DNA from: Dehalococcoidia bacterium
Lineage (GTDB): Bacteria > Chloroflexota > Dehalococcoidia > SM23-28-2 > HRBIN24
Assembly: GCA_025062275.1 (NCBI GenBank)
Contig: JANXAP010000029.1
Coordinates: 1-64,000, forward strand
Length of the DNA stretch: 64,000 nucleotides
Direction: 5' to 3'
A model generated the notes under the pieces. The model had not been told where the DNA came from. It did not search any database and worked only from the letters and a program-made list of their open reading frames with translations. Positions 60,404 to 64,000 of the stretch are shown here, piece after piece. Position numbers and translations under genes: made by a program. Within the stretch, counting starts at the first letter, position 1, and each line of letters opens with the position of its first letter.

Positions 60404-61396
60404 TCACTCGGCATACAGGTGCCGGAACACGGTGGCCGGGTCGGGCGGGGGCGCCCGCTCGGCGTAGTCGGTGGCCTCGTCCACCTCCCGGGCGACACGC
60501 CGGTTCAGGGCCTCCTCCTTGTCCTGGTCCAGCAGCCCCAGCTCCTGCAGCAGGGCACGGAAGCGCACGATCGGCTCCCGTTGCGACCAGGTCTCCACCT
60601 CCTCGCGGCTGCGATAGCGGCGATCGTCGTCATCGCTGCTGTGGGGGGCCAGTCGGTAGACCTTGCCCTCGATGAAGGTAGGACCCTCTCCGTTGCGGGC
60701 CCTCTGGTGGGCCTCCAGGGCAGCCCGGTAGACGGCCAACACGTCGTTGCCGTCCACCGTCACCCCGGGGAAGCCGTAGCCCTGGGCGCGGACGGATACC
60801 TTCTCCACCGCCATCTGCTTGGAGACATGCACCGAGATGGCATACGAGTTGTTCTCGCAGACGAAGACGACAGGCAGGCGGTGGACGCCGGCGAAGTTCA
60901 TGGCCTCGTGGGTGTCCCCCTTGCTGGTGGCGCCGTCGCCGAAGTAGACGAAGGTCACCTCGTCCAGGCCCCGCAGTTTGCTGGCCAGGGCGATGCCCAC
61001 CGCGTGGGGCACCTGGGTGGCTACAGGCGCCGAGCCGCTGACGATGCGCAGCTCCCGGTGGCTGAAGTGGTTGGGCATGTTGCGCCCGCCGCTGGAGATG
61101 TCGTCGCGACGGGCGAAGAAGGCCATCAGCACGTCTCGCGCCGTCATGCCTACGGTTACCGCCACGCCCACGCTGCGGTAGTAGGGCACTGTCCAGTCCT
61201 GACCGGGTCGCAGCACGTAGGCGGTGCCCACCTGGGCGCCCTCGTGCCCTTCGGCGCTGACGGCGAAGGTGCCCTTGCCCATGCGCTGCAGCACCCGCAT
61301 GCGCTGGCTGAGGGCGCGGGCCAGCAGCATCTTGTAGTAGATGTCCAGCAGCTGCTGGTCGGTGAGGCCCGCCGTGTCAACCTTCCCTACTGCCAC
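60404..61396 (-). CDS. 2-oxoacid dehydrogenase E1 component, alpha subunit (branched-chain-like)
   Basis: A 330-residue E1alpha. The thiamine diphosphate motif is FGDGATSKGDTHEAMNFAG ... ENNSYAIS. The phosphorylation-loop-like region VYRLAPHSSDDDDRRYRS resembles branched-chain 2-oxoacid dehydrogenases more than pyruvate dehydrogenases. It decarboxylates the oxoacid and passes the acyl group to E2. ATG 61396 lies 15 bases after the E3 stop. Confidence 0.93.
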   Translation of the reverse strand: MAVGKVDTAGLTDQQLLDIYYKMLLARALSQRMRVLQRMGKGTFAVSAEGHEGAQVGTAYVLRPGQDWTVPYYRSVGVAVTVGMTARDVLMAFFARRDDISSGGRNMPNHFSHRELRIVSGSAPVATQVPHAVGIALASKLRGLDEVTFVYFGDGATSKGDTHEAMNFAGVHRLPVVFVCENNSYAISVHVSKQMAVEKVSVRAQGYGFPGVTVDGNDVLAVYRAALEAHQRARNGEGPTFIEGKVYRLAPHSSDDDDRRYRSREEVETWSQREPIVRFRALLQELGLLDQDKEEALNRRVAREVDEATDYAERAPPPDPATVFRHLYAE

Positions 61397-61411
61397 CGCT
61401 CTCCCGCCCCC

Positions 61412-62809
61412 TCAGAGGTAGATGCTCACCCTGGCAGCCAGCTGGGCCGCGTCCATGAGAGCCTCGCTCAGGCTGGGGTGAGGGTGGACGCTGGTCCCCA
61501 GCTCCCATGCCGAGGCCTGAAGGTAGAGGCCCAAGGCTGCCTCGCCCACCAGCTCGCCAGCCTGGGGGCCCAGCAGGTGAATGCCCAGGAGGTCGCCCGT
61601 CTCGGCGTCCATGACCACTTTCGCGGCCCCGTCGGTCTCGTCGCGAAGGAGGGCCATAGCGTTGTTGCGGAAGGAGAAGCGCTGGGCACGAACGGGCCGC
61701 CCGTTGCGGCGGGCCTCTTCCTCCGTCAGGCCCACGGCGGCGGCGTGGGGACGCGTGTAGACCACCCTGGGGACGCGGGAGTAGTCCAGGGGCCGAGGCG
61801 ACCCGCCAGCAATGGCCTCGGCCGCTATCGCCCCCTCGGCAGCAGCCTTATGGGCGAGCATCGGCCCGCCTACCAGGTCGCCGACAGCGTAGACGCCTGG
61901 CTCGTCGGTCTGCATCTGCCCGTCCACCCGCACGAACCCGTCCTGAAGGCGCACGGCCGTCTTCTCCAGGCCCAACTCCTCCACATTGCCCCGACGGCCG
62001 ATGGCCACCAGCACGTGAGAGGCCTGCACCGTCCGCTCGCCGCCATCGTGCTCCACCGTCAGCTCCACGCGGTCCTCCAACACCCGACACTTCTCCGTCA
62101 GCAACCTGGCGGAGGTCAGGACGGTGGCGCCGCGGGCCGTCAGCAGCCGCTCCAGTCCGCGCCCCAGCTCTTCGTCCTCGGTGGGCAGCAATCGCGGCAG
62201 CAGCTCGATGATGGTGACGGGGACGCCTATATCGAGGAAGAAGGACGCGAACTCCAGGCCCACGGCACCGGCACCGACGATGGCGATGCTCTCAGGAGGG
62301 GTCGTCATCTCCAGCAGGTGGTCGCTGCTGAGGACGCGATGGCCGTCGAACGGGAGTCCGGGCAGCTCGCGAGGGCGAGAGCCGGTGGCCAGCACCACGA
62401 AGCGGGCCCTGAGCCTTCGCTGCCCAGGGCCCTCCACGGCTACTTGCCGGGGGGAGAGCAAGCGTCCCCGGCCCTGAACGATCTCGACCCTGTGCTTCTG
62501 GAGTAGGCGCTGGAGGCTCTGATAGAGGGCCTCCACGACCTGTCGCTTGCGCTCGTGGAGGCGGTCGAAGTCCAGCCCGGCCTCCTCCGCCCGCACCCCG
62601 AAGCGCGGGGCGGCCCGCACCCGCGCCAGGACCTCGGCCGCCTCCAGGAGGGCCTTGGTGGGGATACAGCCTCGGTGCAGGCAGACCCCGCCAACCTTTT
62701 CTTGCTCCACCAGGGCGACCCTCAGGCCTGCCTGGGACGCCCTGATAGCGGCGGTGTAGCCTCCCGTCCCCCCGCCCAGGACTACCAGGTCGTAATCCTG
62801 CTCCTCCAT
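61412..62809 (-). CDS. lpdA: dihydrolipoyl dehydrogenase (E3)
   Basis: A 465-residue FAD enzyme that re-oxidises dihydrolipoyl groups with NAD+. The FAD motif is VVLGGGTGGYTAA, the redox disulfide is GGVCLHRGCIPTKA, the NAD motif is IVGAGAVGLEFA and the C-terminal catalytic pair is in HPHPSLSE. It is the first gene of the E3-E1alpha-E1beta-E2-lipA-lipB operon, placing the complex and its cofactor enzymes together. Confidence 0.96.
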   Translation of the reverse strand: MEEQDYDLVVLGGGTGGYTAAIRASQAGLRVALVEQEKVGGVCLHRGCIPTKALLEAAEVLARVRAAPRFGVRAEEAGLDFDRLHERKRQVVEALYQSLQRLLQKHRVEIVQGRGRLLSPRQVAVEGPGQRRLRARFVVLATGSRPRELPGLPFDGHRVLSSDHLLEMTTPPESIAIVGAGAVGLEFASFFLDIGVPVTIIELLPRLLPTEDEELGRGLERLLTARGATVLTSARLLTEKCRVLEDRVELTVEHDGGERTVQASHVLVAIGRRGNVEELGLEKTAVRLQDGFVRVDGQMQTDEPGVYAVGDLVGGPMLAHKAAAEGAIAAEAIAGGSPRPLDYSRVPRVVYTRPHAAAVGLTEEEARRNGRPVRAQRFSFRNNAMALLRDETDGAAKVVMDAETGDLLGIHLLGPQAGELVGEAALGLYLQASAWELGTSVHPHPSLSEALMDAAQLAARVSIYL

Positions 62810-62842
62810 TGCCCTCCAGGGCGGGAGCGCCCCGGTAAGGCC

Positions 62843-62851
62843 ATTGTAGCA
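62843..62851 (-). promoter_or_regulatory. extended -10 promoter of the E3-lipB operon
   Basis: On the minus strand TGCTACAAT is an extended -10 element. The leader to ATG 62809 would be about 27 bases. It gives the complex operon its own start, separate from the KorAB genes upstream. Confidence 0.5.
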
Positions 62852-62866
62852 CAGGGTCAGGGGCCC

Positions 62867-63868
62867 CTAGCGCAGCTCAGCCAGCAGTCGCTGGTATTGT
62901 TCCAGGTTGGCCTCCACCGAGATGTCGACCAGGGCGGGCGCTCGCTGGGGCGACACGCCCAGGGCCTCCTCGAGGGTGGGGGCCGACTCGTTCACTAGCA
63001 GCAGCCCCGTCACCTCGCGGCCCATCTTGGCCGCCTCCTCGATGAGGCGAAGGGCGTAAAGGGCGGCCTCGGGATGGGTGGGATCGTAATCGCTCGGCAG
63101 GTAGGCGCGCTCCTCTTCGCTGAAGACCTGGTCGCGCATCTCCCGCCAGGCCTCCTGGATGTCCATAACGTAGTTCAGGCGGTACCAGTCGACGATGGCG
63201 CCGCTGCCGCGGTAGCCAGGTTCGCGGTGATACGTGACGCAGGGCGAGAAGACGTCCAGCAGAGAGAAGCCTCTGGTCTGGATGGCCCGCAGCATCAGCT
63301 CGGCCAGCTCCTTCTTCTTCCAGGAGACGCCGCGGGCGACGAAGGCGGCGCCGGCGGCGATGGCCAGCTTCAGGGGGTTCACAGGCCGCACCCTCTTGCC
63401 CTCCGGAGTGGAGCTGGTCTTGAGCCCCAGGTGGCCCGTGGGCGACGCCTGGCCGCGGGTCAAGCCGTAAACCTGGTTGTTCATGACGACGAGGGTCATG
63501 TTGACGTTCTTGACACAGGCATGGACGAAGTGCTCCATGCCGATGGCGTAGGTATCGCCGTCGCCGCCGAAGTCCACCACCACCAGGTTGGGGTTGGCCA
63601 GGGCCACCCCCATGGCCACCGGGATGGAGCGCCCGTGCTGGCCGTGGTACGAGTTGAGCCGCAGCATCTCCGGCTCCTTGCTGGAGCAGCCGATGCCCGA
63701 CATGATGAAGATCCGCTCCAGGGGCACTCCCAGCTCGTTGACCAGGGTCATGACGACGTCCTTGAAGGCGGCGGTGACCCCGAAGTCGCCGCAGCCGCTG
63801 CACCACCAGGCGCCAGGGCCGCTGATGTCGGCCGCTGTCAGGGGCTTCTCGGGCGTGTAAACAGCCAT
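62867..63868 (-). CDS. korB: 2-oxoacid:ferredoxin oxidoreductase beta subunit
   Basis: A 333-residue beta subunit that binds thiamine diphosphate and an iron-sulfur cluster. Cys23 and Cys26 are in WWCSGCGDFG, SGIGCSSK carries the third, and the thiamine motif is GGDGDTYAIG with NNQVYGLTRGQ. It oxidises a 2-oxoacid (2-oxoglutarate or pyruvate) and reduces ferredoxin, with the alpha subunit encoded 16 bases upstream. GGAGGAG precedes ATG 63868. Confidence 0.93.
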   Translation of the reverse strand: MAVYTPEKPLTAADISGPGAWWCSGCGDFGVTAAFKDVVMTLVNELGVPLERIFIMSGIGCSSKEPEMLRLNSYHGQHGRSIPVAMGVALANPNLVVVDFGGDGDTYAIGMEHFVHACVKNVNMTLVVMNNQVYGLTRGQASPTGHLGLKTSSTPEGKRVRPVNPLKLAIAAGAAFVARGVSWKKKELAELMLRAIQTRGFSLLDVFSPCVTYHREPGYRGSGAIVDWYRLNYVMDIQEAWREMRDQVFSEEERAYLPSDYDPTHPEAALYALRLIEEAAKMGREVTGLLLVNESAPTLEEALGVSPQRAPALVDISVEANLEQYQRLLAELR

Positions 63869-63884
63869 GGACTCTCCTCCTCGT

Positions 63885-64000
63885 TCACAGGGACTGCAGT
63901 ATGTAGCCGGGGGTCATGGGCCGACCGTCGTAGCGCAGGATGGAGCGCAGCTTGCGAGGCATGGGGCCTGTGGCCTCCCGCTGCACCAGCCCCCTGAGCT
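63885..64000 (-). CDS. korA: 2-oxoacid:ferredoxin oxidoreductase alpha subunit, C-terminal end (partial)
   Basis: The minus strand reads in from the right edge for 37 codons to a TGA at 63887-63885. The end, with LRSILRYDGRPMTPGYIL, is the usual C-terminus of KorA-type alpha subunits. The position directly before korB fits. The rest lies outside the window. Confidence 0.8.
   Translation of the reverse strand, partial: LRGLVQREATGPMPRKLRSILRYDGRPMTPGYILQSL

Noticed and set aside
1-64000. CRISPR array, prophage, secondary-metabolite cluster or toxin-antitoxin pair
   Set aside because: No regularly spaced repeats, phage structural genes, modular synthases or typical small overlapping toxin/antitoxin pairs were seen.

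Overview
The window is a contiguous piece of a high-GC bacterial chromosome (about two thirds G+C by eye). Genes are tightly packed, often with ATGA or TGATG overlaps, and GTG and TTG starts are frequent. Short cobalamin-independent operons sit beside many acyl-CoA genes: four CaiB/BaiF CoA-transferases, two acyl-CoA dehydrogenases, a MaoC hydratase, a thiolase and an acyl-CoA mutase. Tat-exported lipoprotein solute-binding proteins, KorAB and a cupredoxin lipoprotein are also present. This mix suggests a heterotrophic member of the Chloroflexota (Dehalococcoidia-like or a relative). That placement is an inference from gene content; no rRNA is present. One tRNA (Gly, CCC) was found. I saw no CRISPR array, prophage or intact insertion sequence.

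Layout. 0-3.6 kb: small membrane protein with a clear terminator; a GAF histidine kinase/NarL-type regulator pair divergent from a universal stress protein, with a DosR-box-like palindrome between them. 3.7-10.5 kb: PHP-type hydrolase, GH38 alpha-mannosidase, geranylgeranyl-reductase-like flavoprotein with a probable leaderless start, and two membrane proteins. 10.5-14.1 kb: tRNA-Gly, acyl-CoA dehydrogenase-hisF-hisI, and rplU-rpmA-rpmE, in which rplU seems to start at ATT. 14.3-19.8 kb: two paralogous peptide-type ABC binding proteins, each with its own near-consensus promoter, then two permeases; no ATPase genes are present. 19.9-25.8 kb: cupredoxin, cysS, cysE, ispF, ispD, PIN-TRAM protein, and a DedA/VTT membrane protein behind a cyclic-di-AMP (ydaO-type) riboswitch. 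25.9-31.3 kb: MoxR, DUF58 and transglutaminase-like operon (the transglutaminase triad is replaced), then a methylguanine-DNA methyltransferase. 31.3-36 kb: dnaE and two small genes, one broken.

36-39.1 kb is an accessory patch: a decayed zinc-ribbon DDE transposase, two lower-GC exported proteins of unknown function and a possible second transposase scrap. 39.2-45.3 kb: one operon of four CoA-transferases and a hydrolase, driven by a TTGACA-17-GATAAT promoter. 45.5-48.1 kb: divergent thioredoxin-fold genes, PncC and a flavin reductase. 48.1-56.5 kb: thiolase, a small membrane protein, fabG with a hairpin that would hide its ribosome binding site, acyl-CoA mutase, MaoC protein, acyl-CoA dehydrogenase, acyl-CoA synthetase and an alpha/beta hydrolase. 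56.5-64 kb: lipB, lipA, a complete 2-oxoacid dehydrogenase complex (E2, E1beta, E1alpha, E3), and 2-oxoacid:ferredoxin oxidoreductase beta plus the end of alpha.

Together the metabolic genes describe oxidation of branched-chain 2-oxoacids and acyl-CoAs. The dehydrogenase complex and its lipoylation enzymes form one operon. CoA is attached by the synthetase or the CoA-transferases, and oxidation and hydration use the dehydrogenases and the MaoC protein. Carbon re-enters central metabolism through the mutase and thiolase.
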